Below, one piece after another: positions 21,753-33,270 of a stretch of DNA of 64,000 nucleotides; the first letter of the stretch is position 1; each line of letters starts with the position of its first letter. A program made the position numbers and the translations under genes. The stretch is from Larimichthys crocea (Eukaryota > Chordata > Actinopteri > Sciaenidae): NCBI RefSeq assembly GCF_000972845.2, contig NC_040018.1, positions 3,391,632-3,455,631 of the forward strand, in the 5' to 3' direction. A model generated the notes under the pieces. It saw nothing but the letters and a program-made list of their open reading frames with translations. It was not told the origin of the DNA and searched no databases.

Positions 21753-22590
21753 GATGCATGCCATTTTTTAAGTTAGCATCTAATAAAAGTGCCATAGAAA
21801 CAGGTTTATTATAATTATAAGCTTTTGTAGCACCTTGTTTATAACCCTCAGTTGAACAGTGAGCCTTCTGGAGACCTTACAAAGCACAAAGTGCAGGGGC
21901 CAACTACTGTAACGCTGTATAAATATGAGTGTGTGTGGAGGGGGGGCAGGTTAAAGCAGATGGCCAGACAAGCTGCAGCCTCATCCATACCTCCAGGGAG
22001 CCATATTGTCTGTCCTGGAATGCTCTCCAGGTGACCTTTGACATCTGTGGTGTGAAGGAGAACACTGGCTGTGACTTCATGCTAGACAGTCTGTATTACA
22101 CACAGTAAAATCATCACACACACACACACACATGCTGTATTACTGGAGGTTTTCCAAGAACGCATTACCTCAGTGGTGCTTTAAAAGTGTCCACGTCTGC
22201 ACAAGAGCACAATCCAAGTGCATTACAGTTAATCAATTTATGAAGTGAGAGGTGTTGAGTTTCACTGCAATGCACTGTGCAAATATTTCTTACAATCCAA
22301 GGGAATTTGGGAAATATCCAGAGAGAATATAATCACAAATGCCGTACATTTTATGGAAATATTCCACAACTGAGGCAAGAAAATGATAGCTTTGTTGTTT
22401 ATAAAATCATATTTAAACATAAGATAGATATATCTAGCAAGTTCTAGGAACTGTGTAAGAAGACAATTTTCAGAAGATGAATTACATTTATATTTCATCA
22501 TCATTTAGCTGATGCTTTTATCCAGAGGTAAACAATCAATGTACCGCTGACAAAGGCATGTTAGTCCATCAGTAACTACTACTAGTAGAC
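21753..22590. other. Intergenic DNA with minor repeat traces
   Basis: Includes a short CA run near 22117. At about 22500-22530 the phrase 'tttagctgatgcttttatcc' is the reverse complement of the 'ttggataaaagcatcagcta' tail seen at 50468, suggesting the worn 3' end of a LINE or SINE. Confidence 0.4.
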
Positions 22591-22599
22591 CGACTATGT

Positions 22600-23040
22600 T
22601 ATGTGTTTTCTTTTTGGGGCTGCTGTTCTCCCTCCTGTCCTCCCTCGTTGTTTCTTCCTCCACAGGTGGAAGTCAATTTGGTAATCAGGTAGGGGTTAAA
22701 GAGGAGGAGGAGAGAGGCTGGACTCTCTCACTCTGGGGCAGAAGCAGCAGGGGAAGGTTTGCTTTTCTGTCTTTTGAGCTGAGTTAAACTCTTGTTTTTT
22801 TTACCCTGTCCGTGATGGCAGAGTTTTCTTATTTTAGTTTGAGTTGGAGACGTCCGGTAGTCCAGTTTTTTTCGTTTTGTGTTAGGGTAGGCCTGTCTTT
22901 CCTTAGTTAGTGGGGAAGTGCAGGGTGCGACGGCCCACAGCGTGGCTGGCCCTGTCTTTCCCTCTCTAGTGTTTCTTTTGGCTGGGGTCTCCATCTCTTT
23001 TTGGTTTATTACTTTATGGGTTAAATGTTTTTCCCATAAC
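22600..23040. repeat. Probable retroelement-derived segment, family unclear
   Basis: Pyrimidine-rich start, then 'aggtggaagtcaatttggtaatcag' and 'ctctagtgtttcttttgg...ggtctcc'. The order of phrases resembles a non-coding repeat I have seen in fish, but I cannot name it. It directly precedes the L2 fragment. The open frames are not gene-like. Confidence 0.3.
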
Positions 23041-23099
23041 AGACTAATAGCAACATAACTACTTCTCGCATAGAATCAAGTGACATTTGTAGAGGGGGT

Positions 23100-23650
23100 A
23101 GATTTAGCATGTCCAGTTGTTGGTAGTGTTGGAGAGGAGGTATTCTCTAAAGAGCTTCAGGAGGATTTTGAGGTTAGGGAGAGACGCCCCTAATCTGGTG
23201 GGATGTTCTACCAACGGGAACAACAGACAAGAAGTTTTTGTGATCAAAGAAGGTTAGTCCGTCATTAATCATGACTCCAAAGTTTCCCGCTACCCTGGGA
23301 GGAGCAAGAGATAGGCAGTCAATTTTTATGTTGCTGTCATGGTGTATAGTAAGTTTGGCTGAGAGGACTGGTAATTCATTTTTTGAGAGGTACGGCTGGA
23401 GGTGGTGTGCGTTTATCCATGTAGGTATGTAGACAGATAGAGTTGTGTGTCATCTGCATAGAGGTTTACGCTATATGAGCAGGTATTAATTAACAGACCT
23501 CTAGCTACTCCTGGTGTATTTCCGGTCAAATCAAAGCTGAGGCCCTTTAGGCTACAATTGATTTTGATTGTACAAAAAATATAACCAGATAAAACTTTAT
23601 TTATCCCCTGCCAATGGACCTCAAAGGACACATAATGTAATGCAACCACA
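23100..23650 (-). mobile_element. L2-type LINE reverse-transcriptase fragment, degenerate
   Basis: On the minus strand the frame 23649-23413 ends in NLYADDTQLYLST, carrying the YADD catalytic box of reverse transcriptases. Downstream, in shifted frames, come HHLQPYLSKNELPVLSAK and VAGNFGVMINDGLTFFDH, the order expected in fish L2 elements. Frameshifts and stops show it is dead. The missing downstream part of such an element is represented by the separate plus-strand fragment at 49990-50500. Confidence 0.75.
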
Positions 23651-24424
23651 TGTTAAACTGTGTTTTGATTAATAGAGGTTGGCTGTGACCACAGACACGC
23701 CCCAGTGTTCACAAACAAGTTGGATAGCTTCACTATATTTATAAGTCTATCTGCCCACCATTGACTGAGAGCAACAAGTTCACACCCATTCTCTGGAGGG
23801 CTGTTGGAAGTCGACCATGCCAAAACAATATTTTACAACATTTCAGCACAAGATAACTGCTGGAATGGGTTAAATCATACAAATGTGTCTGTTAGAGTAT
23901 ATAAGGGAGAGTTTAGTTAAAGTCTGCTTTAAGTTTTATTGTCCCATGGGTTGATTTGGAGCCCATGAGGTGGAGAAGGAACAACCATTCAAGTCTGGAT
24001 CTTCACGGTTGGATTATCTGTTGTCTGTCTGAATATTACCATGGAATCAAATTTACCGTACCTTTTCATTTTTCTCTTCACGCTCATCTTTTCCTCTGTC
24101 TTTCTGTCTGCCTCTCTCTCTTTCTTTCTTCCTCTGGGTTCATCAGCATCTGCACTTCATCAGCTCTTTACTTTTCCTTCCAGCAATAACTAATTCAACC
24201 CAACGAGCCCACCACTGAACGATCTGCGGTCCCTCATAACTCAGTGTGTGTGCACTTTCCACAGAATCAGTGGCTTCGGTTACAAGTGTCCACCAAGTGA
24301 CACAGGCTACAGTATGTTTATAGAAGACACGCGTGTGGTAAAACTAAGAAAAATTAGTTTGAGCCATCAAAGATAAAATGACTGGTTCTTCTCATGTGTT
24401 AGAGAGTTCAAAGATGTGAACTAA
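23651..24424. other. Intergenic DNA without recognised features
   Basis: A pyrimidine-rich patch at 24060-24180 is the only notable composition. No gene is seen. Confidence 0.55.
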
Positions 24425-25060
24425 GAGTTTGACATTTTGTGGAAAATACGCATATTCTTTCTTGCTGAGAGTTGAGATGAGAAAATTGATACCATTATTA
24501 AGTCTGTATGGTAAATAAAAGACTACTGCCAGAAGCCAGTTATCTTCACTTAGCACAAACACTGTAAACGGGAGAACAGTTAGCTTACCCAGAAACCATC
24601 CGGATGAAGGCCACTTCAGGCAATGATGTGGCACTGCTGGCTTTTTTCTTACCCATAAAGCAAATATAGCCCAAAAATCACAGATCAAATGTGGGCAAAG
24701 ATGCAGGGCTCCAGGCCATGTGTAATCTGGATGTGATCCTAAAGACGTCCCTGTGGTAAATGGCGAATAGAGCCCAAATATCACAAAAACGAATGTGGCT
24801 TAAATTTGCCAAAGATGTGGCACAGTCGACAAAGGCAAATGTGGGTGCAAACCATACATAACCACATATGATGTAGCAAATAGACAGCTAGCCTTGCTTG
24901 ATCCAAACCTGACAAAAACCTAATTTATTACATTATATCTTGTTTGTGTAATCTGTACAAGAAAAATGTGGTTTAGATTTGCTGGTAGGACAGCATTTGG
25001 ACAGAGCTAAATTAACTATGTGCAACTTTTTTTAATATGTATGCTAAGCTAACTCGCTGC
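24425..25060. repeat. Interspersed repeat interrupted by a second repeat
   Basis: The outer repeat spans about 24425-24586 ('ttgctgagagttgagatgag', 'ataccattattaagtctgta') and resumes at about 24884-25060 ('tatatcttgtttgtgtaatc'). Between them, 24587-24883 has the separate wording 'gatgtggcactgctgg', 'aatttgccaaagatgtggca', typical of another fish repeat. Similar direct repeats, acagttagctt and acagctagcctt, sit at the two junctions. Confidence 0.55.
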
Positions 25061-26249
25061 TTAGCCGTGCAAACAAGAATGAAAGCATACATTAAACGTA
25101 TTTCCTAAAATGTGATGCTTTGTTTTATATGTCAAGGTTTAATAGGTATATAGGTAATATTCTCTGGTGGTTTAACTATTTATTTCTCTGATGCTAATAT
25201 CAAAATTGGACATATGAGTATTAGCCAAGCTACACAGTGCTTCAGAGGCTGTATTGCTCCAATTGCCTGGTTGGCAACAAAGGTTGATACAAGTCAAGTA
25301 TTACTTACACCTTGTAATTGCTCACAGATTTCCCAAAAATGTGTTTTTTCATGGTCTTGTCCTGCTAACACTTTAGATATTGAAGCTGGAGCCTCCAGCT
25401 TCTCATTGCCTGCTTTGTTGGATTTAAGATTTGTAATTTCCCCACTGTTTTCTGCAGGGACAGAACATTAAACGAGAGCTCAATGACTGACCCACATAAC
25501 AACTCCAATTTACAACCTGATCCCAGGAAGTGAGATGGACAAGCCTGGCTGGCACTTGTTAACATGGAGCACAACAGAGAGCCTTATCTTCGGAGGGAGT
25601 CATGCTGCACATGCAGCGGAGCATCTAATTCTTGCCTTTTTATTTCTTTTGTGATGTTGTGACATCGACCTGACCTGCTTACACCTCCTGAAAAAGAAAG
25701 ATGTGTCACTGTGTGGTGCACACCTGGAAACAGTGCTGTCCAGGATGTAACTGTGCCGGCTTGGGGGCCTCTTGATAGGATGTTGCATGTTTTAATCAAA
25801 GTGATTCTCACGCATGCTGCTGTAAATGAAGCTAAAACGGTTCCAAGTTGATGTAGTTGGTTACAGATGTGTTGTGACTAATGTACAAGAGCCAGCACTC
25901 CCGAAACAGATTTTACTTTCAGAGGTCAGAGACAGTTCTGAGCTCTTGGATTTTGTGTTTAAATGTATGTGTGCATTAGTGTTTGTATATATATGTACTC
26001 CAGGCCCGAGGGGTCCAATATGACGAGTAAATATGAACCACCTGGAGATCCTGGAGCAGAAAACCTTGGCTGCTGCTCCTGAAATCAATTACACACAACG
26101 CTGATGAAGAACAGCGGTGACTGAGTTCACTAATGGAGCTCTGCGTTTGTTTATGTCTATAAATGAAGGTATACAGTATGTCTGCTCATAAATTAAAGCC
26201 AAATACTACTTAAAGTCTTCTGGAGTGTATCCAAGTCAGGTCCTCACAG
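25061..26249. other. Intergenic DNA without recognised features
   Basis: No supported gene or clear repeat; short unrelated open frames only. Confidence 0.55.
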
Positions 26250-27230
26250 GCAGACTGCAAGTCAAGGTGCAAGTCCTTCATGGTCTGTGTGTTCAAAAGC
26301 TGCGTTCACTAGAAAAGACCGTGCCACAACAATGTGAGCTTGAAGGTTTAATGGCATGAAGAAGTCTTGAGGATGGATGGATGTGAGGAAGTTGATGATG
26401 TGTAAGGAGGAAATCATCTGTTTAGGCTGGTCTGGGATCAAGTGGTGACCAACGTCCATTCTTTATGTCAGTGGCAAAATGCAAGTCAAGGTGCAAGTCC
26501 TTCATGGTCTGTGTGTTCAAAAGCTGCGTTCAGTAGTAAAGAAAAATAAAAAAAGTGTTTAATGAAATGAAGCGTTGAGGATGGATGGAAGATTATTGGA
26601 TATCGTATGTTTAGGCTCGTCTGGGATGGATATATTGAAGGTTTAGAAAGACTCATTGTGGTGGGATCTGTCTCAGGCGCTGAGTCACCTGGGCCGAGTA
26701 CCTCTTAGACAGTACCTGGAAAAAAGGATAGAGATGCACAGGATTAAATAAGAGGGAATTAATTAACGTGAATATGGTTGGACCGGATGATTGGAGGTGT
26801 GTTCGAGGTGTGGCCCTGCTCCAAAAAGTTGACTAAAGTCGTTTTAATGCTAATACTTGATCAAAACTAGACTTTAAAGGGCCAAAAAAGCAAAGATCAT
26901 GATACAACAATGAGAGTTTGAGAAAGTCTTGAGGATGGATGGATGTGAGGAGGAGTTTTGGATATTGTCTGTTTTAAGGGTTATCGAGGGGGAGACTCAT
27001 TGTGACAGGAACTGTCTCAGGCACTGAGTCACCTGAGCCGAGTACCTATCAATAGTGATATCGGGATGGACAGGATGGGTTGACCAGGTAGGTCTCTGCT
27101 TGGCAGGTTATCAGAGGTGCGTTCCAGGTGTGGACCTGCTCTGAAACCTAAGTTAACTAGAGAGACTAAGTTGTTTTATTACTGTACCTGGTCCAAACTA
27201 AAGACTTTAAAGGCTGAATGCCGTCTTCAA
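26250..27230. repeat. Local degenerate tandem duplication
   Basis: A 50-base phrase beginning 'tgcaagtcaaggtgcaagtc' occurs at 26256 and again at 26480 (offset 224). 'gaggatggatgg' occurs near 26371, 26577 and 26931. 'gagtcacctgggccgagtac' near 26684 recurs as 'gagtcacctgagccgagtac' near 27028, and the phrases after it also recur in order about 325-345 bases apart. The unit matches no gene or known element. Confidence 0.7.
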
Positions 27231-29457
27231 CCTTTATTGAGTTATGTGTTTGGCTCACTGCATCGCTATGCACCTACCTGCAGGAGAGACATGAGTGTCC
27301 TGAAGGTGAAGAATGACCTTCTTTCTAATTACAGCAACGATTATCAGTAAACCTACTGTTTATTTACAGCATAACAAAAACACCAAATACTAAGAACCTT
27401 TGTTTCATGCCCCAGAAAGCTGTGCATCATTTGCCAATTTATTTATCCATCCCCATTTAGGTTATCCAGCACATAAGAAGGTGATAGTCCCTGGTGCACT
27501 ACATCCTGAGATGACACTCAAGTTCAGTTGTCAGGCACTCCTGGAGCAGACTTGATAAATTGGCCATTTAGAATCAAATCTGCCTACATGAATGCGCCTT
27601 TCCCTGGGCTCTTTGTCTCACTAATGCAGTGTGCTGCCTGGGTGGTGAATGCCCCAACTTTGTGGCATTTTATTAGGACAATAGTAAACCCTGATGGCTG
27701 GTCTGACTGGTTACTCCGGGTGAAATACGCCTGTGGAATGTAGATGTGTACAGGATGCCAGAGGAAGGAGAGTGGAGGGTGGAAACAGTCCAAGCAATGT
27801 GAATTTAAAAGCATTGCAGGGCAGTCAGCCAGATCAGGAGGTCGAGTGTGTCTGATTATAATGTATTTTCACATAGTCACACCCCCTTTTTTAAAAATAA
27901 ATGGATCATTCACATTGTTTTCAGAAAGCCAATAAAGGAAAACTATGAAATGAATATTTACCTACGTAAATTTTGCTTAATCTTAAACTTCCACCTTTTG
28001 CTTTCTAGGTAGTGGAAGTAGTAAGAGGTTGTTGCATAATACAAAACAGGAAAATGTTTTTTTTTATTCAGTCACACTGCCTTTCCTTCTCTTAAAACCC
28101 CCAAATCCTCTTCCAACTGATGAAGTAATGCTTGCTCATAAATATGTCAAAGGCCACAGTCTCACTCTGAATGGTTGAGTTGTAAATAAAGAATAGTTTG
28201 GCCTTCCTGTGTGCTTTCTTAATTTGAAGTACAACGCTGGATGACAGTCTGTACTATTTCATTCTACTTGTGGACTCTTGTGGAAATTATATTTTTAAGC
28301 TGTTCTAAAAATGAAAGTCTTTTAAAAATAAACATGAAAAGATGAAAAAAGCTACAGATTTATTGAAATTACAGCATAATGAGGTTCGCACTTTGTGTTT
28401 CTTTCAGCATCGTGCCATTCCAGTCTTGTACAAGATGTGTGTTGTTTTCTTTTAAACCACAACAAAAAGATACGATGGATGACAACTTAAAGAAAAAAAA
28501 GGTGTCTCAGTAAGGTGCACTATTAAAATATCAATATTATATTGCAAGGTAGGCCTGGGTATCAATACATTTTGAGTGTTGACTGAATTGCTCGTAACAC
28601 AAATAATCAGCTGACAGTTTTTGTTTAATTTATTACTGATGAATTTTAAAGTCATTTTAAACTCATAAAAACAACCTTAAGATGTGTCATTATGTGGTTG
28701 TGATTATCTTCCAGCCTAAATGTGAAGGTTTAATTTACTTTGGACAGATACTAACTGTGTTAGTACTAACAAAGATGTTTAAGATATTATGCAACATTTA
28801 GGCTCCTTTATAAATATTCATATACAAAACAGATGATACATTTCTTCAGTGATGTAAATTGTATATTCATAATTACATATAAATTACTCTGCTAAAGGAA
28901 AATATAGTAGAAATGTCAATGTATTTATTTGAATATAAACTTAAATAAATAACCACAAAGCAAATTTACCATTTTGTCAACAAAAATGTGACAAAAGTGA
29001 AATTTATTGGGTCAACAGATAATGTTTCATACACACACTCCACATTTCACCCTTTGTCCCATAAACACTCACAGCACATAGTGCATTTAAATGGCTCAAA
29101 ACTAACAGCGCGTCGTTGTAGACGTACTGTTTCAAACTGAGACACAGAATGTGTGAGCAGACCGGCCGACGTGAAAGCAGGGAGCCAAAACTTAAGATGC
29201 ACATTCTTATTGTCAATTCTAGTTCATTTAAAATGACCCTGAGCAATAATCTGTGTAAACATTTCTACATTCGCTCCAAACTGTACAGTGGAGAAAGGTC
29301 TGTGCCACATGACATATTGTCCATTCTTACTGAATATGTACATGGGTAAATTCCTTTTACAGGCATGCTGGTGTTCTTGTTTACATACTGTATTTTGTTG
29401 TGCATATACAAGGGATAAACATGACACCAATGAATCATTAAAGACTCAGAACATTGC
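27231..29457. other. Intergenic DNA downstream of senp8
   Basis: AT-rich, especially 28300-29000. No supported gene. Open frames are short and unlike known proteins. Confidence 0.55.
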
Positions 29458-29463
29458 TTTATT
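29458..29463 (-). terminator. senp8: Candidate senp8 polyadenylation signal
   Basis: Reads AATAAA on the minus strand, about 155 bases beyond the senp8 stop codon. Confidence 0.5.
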
Positions 29464-29617
29464 TTTTTTTACTTGTTTCTATTTTGGAGTATGATAGAGA
29501 CTGGAATAGAAATATACTTCATATATAGTTAGATTCAAGGAGTGCATTCAGATGCTCCAGCAGTAGATATGTAGAGGCTGACAGCTGTTCTGCATAAAGT
29601 GAGGGGCAATCGACGTG

Positions 29618-30283
29618 CTAAGGAAAAGACAGAGAGCAGCAAAGGTCACTCTGAGCTAAACTCTGGATCAGTCTGCACCATTCAGCCCTCTTCTGGGTAA
29701 TGTAGGCCGGGGTGATGGTTTGCACAGGAAGGCGTGGTGAGCCCTCCACCCTGGCCTTCTCGCATAAGGCCTCTGCGATACAGATAACGTACATGCCGCA
29801 GTCATAGCTGTTCTGCTGCGATGGGCAGGGCTCCTCCACAAACAGCGCTTTTCTCCCCGCGCCCAAGAAAGGCTCCAACTTGCTGGCGATGCGCCGTGCA
29901 TGCAGCGAATTGCTGCCGTTTTGAGAGTCATAATGGGCAAAGTGGTTGGATTTGTGATGGTAGACCAAGAGGCTCCAGTGGGATCCCCCTGCCGTTTGGT
30001 TGGAGTTGTCATTAACAGCTAGGAAGACCCAGTGACGAGAGGCGAGATCCAGCGGCTCCAGGAACAGGGCTAACTCATCGGGGCAAGAGGCACACTTGAT
30101 GAACTGGGTGACCTCCGGGCTGATGAAGATGATGGTGTCCCCCAGGACTCTGAAACGCTCAGCAGCAAAGTACTCGAAGGCAAAACCAATGACTTGGTCA
30201 TTGAGCCAGTAAGGTCCTTCCAGTAAGGACACATCAGATCGCCGTAACAGGCTGTCCTGATAGCTCAGCACTACAGGGTCCAT
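29618..30283 (-). CDS. senp8: Sentrin-specific protease 8 (NEDD8-specific protease, DEN1/NEDP1)
   Basis: A 221-residue frame with no intron, slightly longer than the 212 residues of the human protein. This C48-family cysteine protease trims the NEDD8 precursor and removes NEDD8 from modified proteins. The catalytic triad is visible: His102 in GGSHWSLL, Asp119 in HYDSQNGS and Cys162 in NSYDCGMYV, with Gln156/157 before it for the oxyanion hole. WLND (26-29) is the usual substrate-groove motif near the N-terminus. The start is chosen because MDPVVLSYQDSLLRRSDV matches family N-termini and an acceptor lies 27 bases upstream. The coding exon is GC-richer than its surroundings. It is divergent from myo9a. 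Confidence 0.97.
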   Translation of the reverse strand: MDPVVLSYQDSLLRRSDVSLLEGPYWLNDQVIGFAFEYFAAERFRVLGDTIIFISPEVTQFIKCASCPDELALFLEPLDLASRHWVFLAVNDNSNQTAGGSHWSLLVYHHKSNHFAHYDSQNGSNSLHARRIASKLEPFLGAGRKALFVEEPCPSQQNSYDCGMYVICIAEALCEKARVEGSPRLPVQTITPAYITQKRAEWCRLIQSLAQSDLCCSLSFP

Positions 30284-30313
30284 CCTCCAACACAGTCAGA
30301 GAGGATCAGTCTG
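30284..30313 (-). other. senp8: senp8 5' untranslated start of coding exon, with acceptor
   Basis: On the minus strand ctgtgtttttcag precedes the exon, so the coding exon begins at 30310 and a non-coding first exon lies further right. Candidate donors on the minus strand are CAG/gtatga (exon end 32161) and CAG/gtaacg (exon end 32313); the sequence alone cannot choose between them. Confidence 0.55.
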
Positions 30314-30556
30314 AAAAACACAGAGGAAGACAATAACTGTTTTTAATCATCAGAAAGGAAATCAATAATCAACCTTTTTACTCATATGTATAAACTTTCT
30401 TAATTATGAGAATTTGCTGCTTTTTTTTTGCCACTTTACAAAGTGATTTTTCACTTTGTAGACCCACCAATTAATTCATTAATCAAGAAAGTAATTTGCA
30501 GATTAATTGACAGTTATTTGGAGCTATCATAGCAGCAGATGAACAGATAATCAGTT

Positions 30557-30797
30557 GCAGTGGTTAAGCACTGTCGCCTTAGAGCAAGAAGGTTCCTCGT
30601 TTAAACCTCGTCCGGAGCCTTGATAGAGTACTCCGGGTACTCCGGCTTCCTCCCACAGTCTAAAAACATGCACTTAAAAGGGTAATTAGTGACTCTAAGT
30701 TGCCTTTAGAGGTGTGAATGTGAGCTGGGATAGGCTCAAGCCCACAACCACCCTGATGAGGATAAGTGGTCACAGCTAATGGATGGATGGATGGATT
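30557..30797 (-). repeat. Fish interspersed repeat family R, reverse copy
   Basis: Shows, in reverse order to the copy at 47411, 'gtactccggcttcctcccac', 'aaaaacatgcactt', 'gctgggataggctcaa' and a terminal GGAT run. Confidence 0.8.
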
Positions 30798-30813
30798 TAT
30801 GTTTTTACTCTTC

Positions 30814-31412
30814 TTAACCCTAGAACACTAACGTCGGGTGATTTTCACCCACACAATTCTTGTCATGTGATTTTCATTGTGTTGCTCCTGTCTGAGTTGC
30901 ATGGGTCCTTGGGTAGCTTCAAGCTGCTCACTGATGTCATTAATGGTATGTTTGTTTCCCTCTTCCCAGCTACGTTTTTTTTCAAGAGGCATGCGTTCGG
31001 GTGATTTCTTTTACCCGACGTTAGTGATAGAGAGTGCCATTTTTTGTCTATCTCTCCCACAGTTGTCAGTGATGCAGAAAGTCTGTGCCTTCACCAGACA
31101 TGGCTCACATGTCCCAGGAATGGGTGGACCAAAGAACAAGTTCCCAGCTCCATTATTTTTTTTTTTGTTTGGAACGTTCTCGTTAAGGATTACCTGATTT
31201 TTCAATAATTTTGCTGTCTTTTTAAAGGGTCCCCTATGGTACCTATTTTTTGTAAACTTTATGTGATATTGTATATTGGGAAATTAAAGAAGAGTACTAC
31301 AATTTGGCATACAGTGTTGTACTTTTATATAAACTGATCCATTATATCGGGTAAAATATACCCAACGTTAGCGATGGTGTTACTAATTTTAACGTTAGTG
31401 TTCTAGGATTAA
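30814..31412. mobile_element. piggyBac-like miniature element with TTAA target duplication
   Basis: The body 30818-31408 (591 bases) is flanked on both sides by TTAA (30814-30817 and 31409-31412). The ends are inverted repeats sharing CCTAGAACACTAACGT, 16 bases with no mismatch. TTAA duplication and CCT-type ends are hallmarks of the piggyBac superfamily. No transposase can be read; the open frame inside (30877-31197) matches nothing known. It is therefore non-autonomous. Confidence 0.85.
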
Positions 31413-32439
31413 TTACGAGAATCGTGCGTTGATGTTTAAAGATGTCATCCTGGGCTTTAAGGAAACTGGGACGGAGATGTGAATTTTGCACTTTGTAGAT
31501 CCACCGGTTAATTAATAAATCTTAATCTAAGGATTATCAACATTCATTCGCAGCTACAATACTGCTCCAATGATTATCAGACATCCAGAATTGTAATCAA
31601 ACTAACCTGCAGATCAGACAAAACAAGCATTTTTTGGGGGATTTTTAACTGGTTTATGTCACTTTATACAGCAAACGATTTTCAGGAGGAGGTTATTTAT
31701 CACTGGTTTGGGTCACAGTGCAGTTTTAAACCTGAAAACACAGTTATTAACCTTTATTAGGCTGCACAGAGATGAAGCTTCAACCTAAACTTGAATGGAG
31801 TAACCGTTTAATGTCAGTTATGGTTCCATCTTGAGCCGTTGAGACACTTTTACTCAGCTTATCACGTTAAAATTAAGTGTTATTTTAAAAATATTTAGTC
31901 CACGACTGACTAAACTAAAGGATTGTCTGTGTCCACTGCAGTGTCACATTGCTGCAATGCGTTTAGTTCATCGTTTTTACCAGCAGGCAGCTCACTGCTC
32001 TCCAACGGTCTTTAGCTTTTTTTTTTTTTTAGCATTAGCCCCAGCTAACCGCCACACGAAGCTTAAAAACTAAAGCTACAAACGTTCATTTGACCCAGTG
32101 AGACATACACTGTGTGGAGTCAGGTTAAAAAAATACATGCGGGTGATTTGATATTCATACCTGTAAGAGACACATTCAAGTAAAAAGTATCACGAAAAAA
32201 AAAAAATCACCAAGTCTTGTCCCTCATTGCAATGACTTAACGTAAAGTGCTCCAGGAAGCTGTGACAGCGCGCAGCACATTTACTGAAAGGCTCACACTT
32301 TGATGCGTTACCTGCAGGAATTTTAAGGTTATCCTTATTTACATTTTTACATCTATTCAGGAGTAAATACAGCAACATGCGTAAAAATCAACCCAACCCC
32401 CGCCGTTATAATGTCATATAAACTCAAAACAGACGCTGG

Positions 32440-33080
32440 AATTGTTTTAAAAACACAATTTAAAATTCATCCGGTGTGCGTTGCGTACGTCGCTACCGTG
32501 CTATTTGGTGCCTACTTCCTGTTGTGGATGTAAGAAAAACTGGATGCAGCGACAACGGTTAGGAATGGCGCATGCGCATTAGAGTAGAATCGAACCAAGA
32601 CGGTTAGAGTTTTTAAATGCGTATTCGTCGCGTGACAACCGATAATTTGTTTTTCAACGGTTGTCTACGGGTGAAATATGTTTTGAACGCGGGAATTGCG
32701 GCACCATGTACGGCCACTATGCCTTACATATCAACCCCGCAGTCCCAGCTCCGGTCCCGGGGGTTTGGCTCCGTCGCCCCTGCCTCCGTGCTCCGTTCCC
32801 CGCCCCATCCAGGGGCCGGCGTGAACGCGCAACTGCTAGTGCGCGTGTAAGTGAGTGGCCGCACTGATTAGCAAGGCAAAGTAGAGTTTTACAGCGACCG
32901 TCAACAAGCGAGCTTAAGCGAAGGACTGCTTTTTTATTTTATTATTATTTTTAAATTACAGACAGCGAACACGCACGGATAATAATAACAGCAATAATAA
33001 TAATAATAATAATAATAAAATGCGCAAGTATTCAGCGCGGACTTGAATTTCGAGGAGTTGTTCGGAGGCGAGCGGCGGCA
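32440..33080. promoter_or_regulatory. CpG-rich bidirectional promoter region of senp8 and myo9a
   Basis: CpGs are frequent here, in sharp contrast to the AT-rich, CpG-poor DNA on both sides. The region lies between the divergent senp8 and myo9a genes. It contains GCGCATGCGCA (32568-32578, NRF1-type palindrome), ACTTCCTG (32514-32521, ETS-type) and a GC-box-like ccccgcccc near 32800. No TATA box is evident. Exact start sites are not visible. Confidence 0.7.
32568..32578. promoter_or_regulatory. NRF1-type binding site
   Basis: GCGCATGCGCA fits the palindromic NRF1 consensus, which is enriched in CpG-island promoters of housekeeping and divergent gene pairs. Confidence 0.6.
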
Positions 33081-33270
33081 GAGAAACAGAGAGACACACA
33101 CACACACAGAGACAGAGAGAGGGGAAACAAATTAAATCAGTGGGAATGCAGGGAATTAAATAGAGACTTAGGCATTTTGTCTGGGCTACAAGTGTGTGTG
33201 TGCCTCTGCACCCCAATCCCGAGAAGAGACGGAAAAACTTGAGTCCCACAGTTTACTTCAGCGTCTGGAG
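32880..33270 (+). other. myo9a: Probable 5' untranslated exon of myo9a
   Basis: A purine-rich transcribed-looking stretch ends in tctggag followed by gtaagagt, a strong donor at 33271. The next suitable acceptor before the myo9a start codon is at 58224. The left border is a guess. A second strong donor, gtaagtgag at 32847, could end a different first exon. Confidence 0.5.

Larger units (their letters stand above)
30314..32160 (-). other. senp8: senp8 5' intron
   Basis: Contains a family R repeat (30557-30797) and a piggyBac-like miniature element (30814-31412). Related AT-rich phrases, 'cactttgtagacccaccaat' near 30453 and 'cactttgtagatccaccggt' near 31490, flank these insertions. No exon is seen. 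Confidence 0.5.

Noticed and set aside
32617..32867. Open frames in the CpG-rich promoter region
   Set aside because: GC-rich DNA has few stop codons; no recognisable protein. More likely promoter or untranslated leader.
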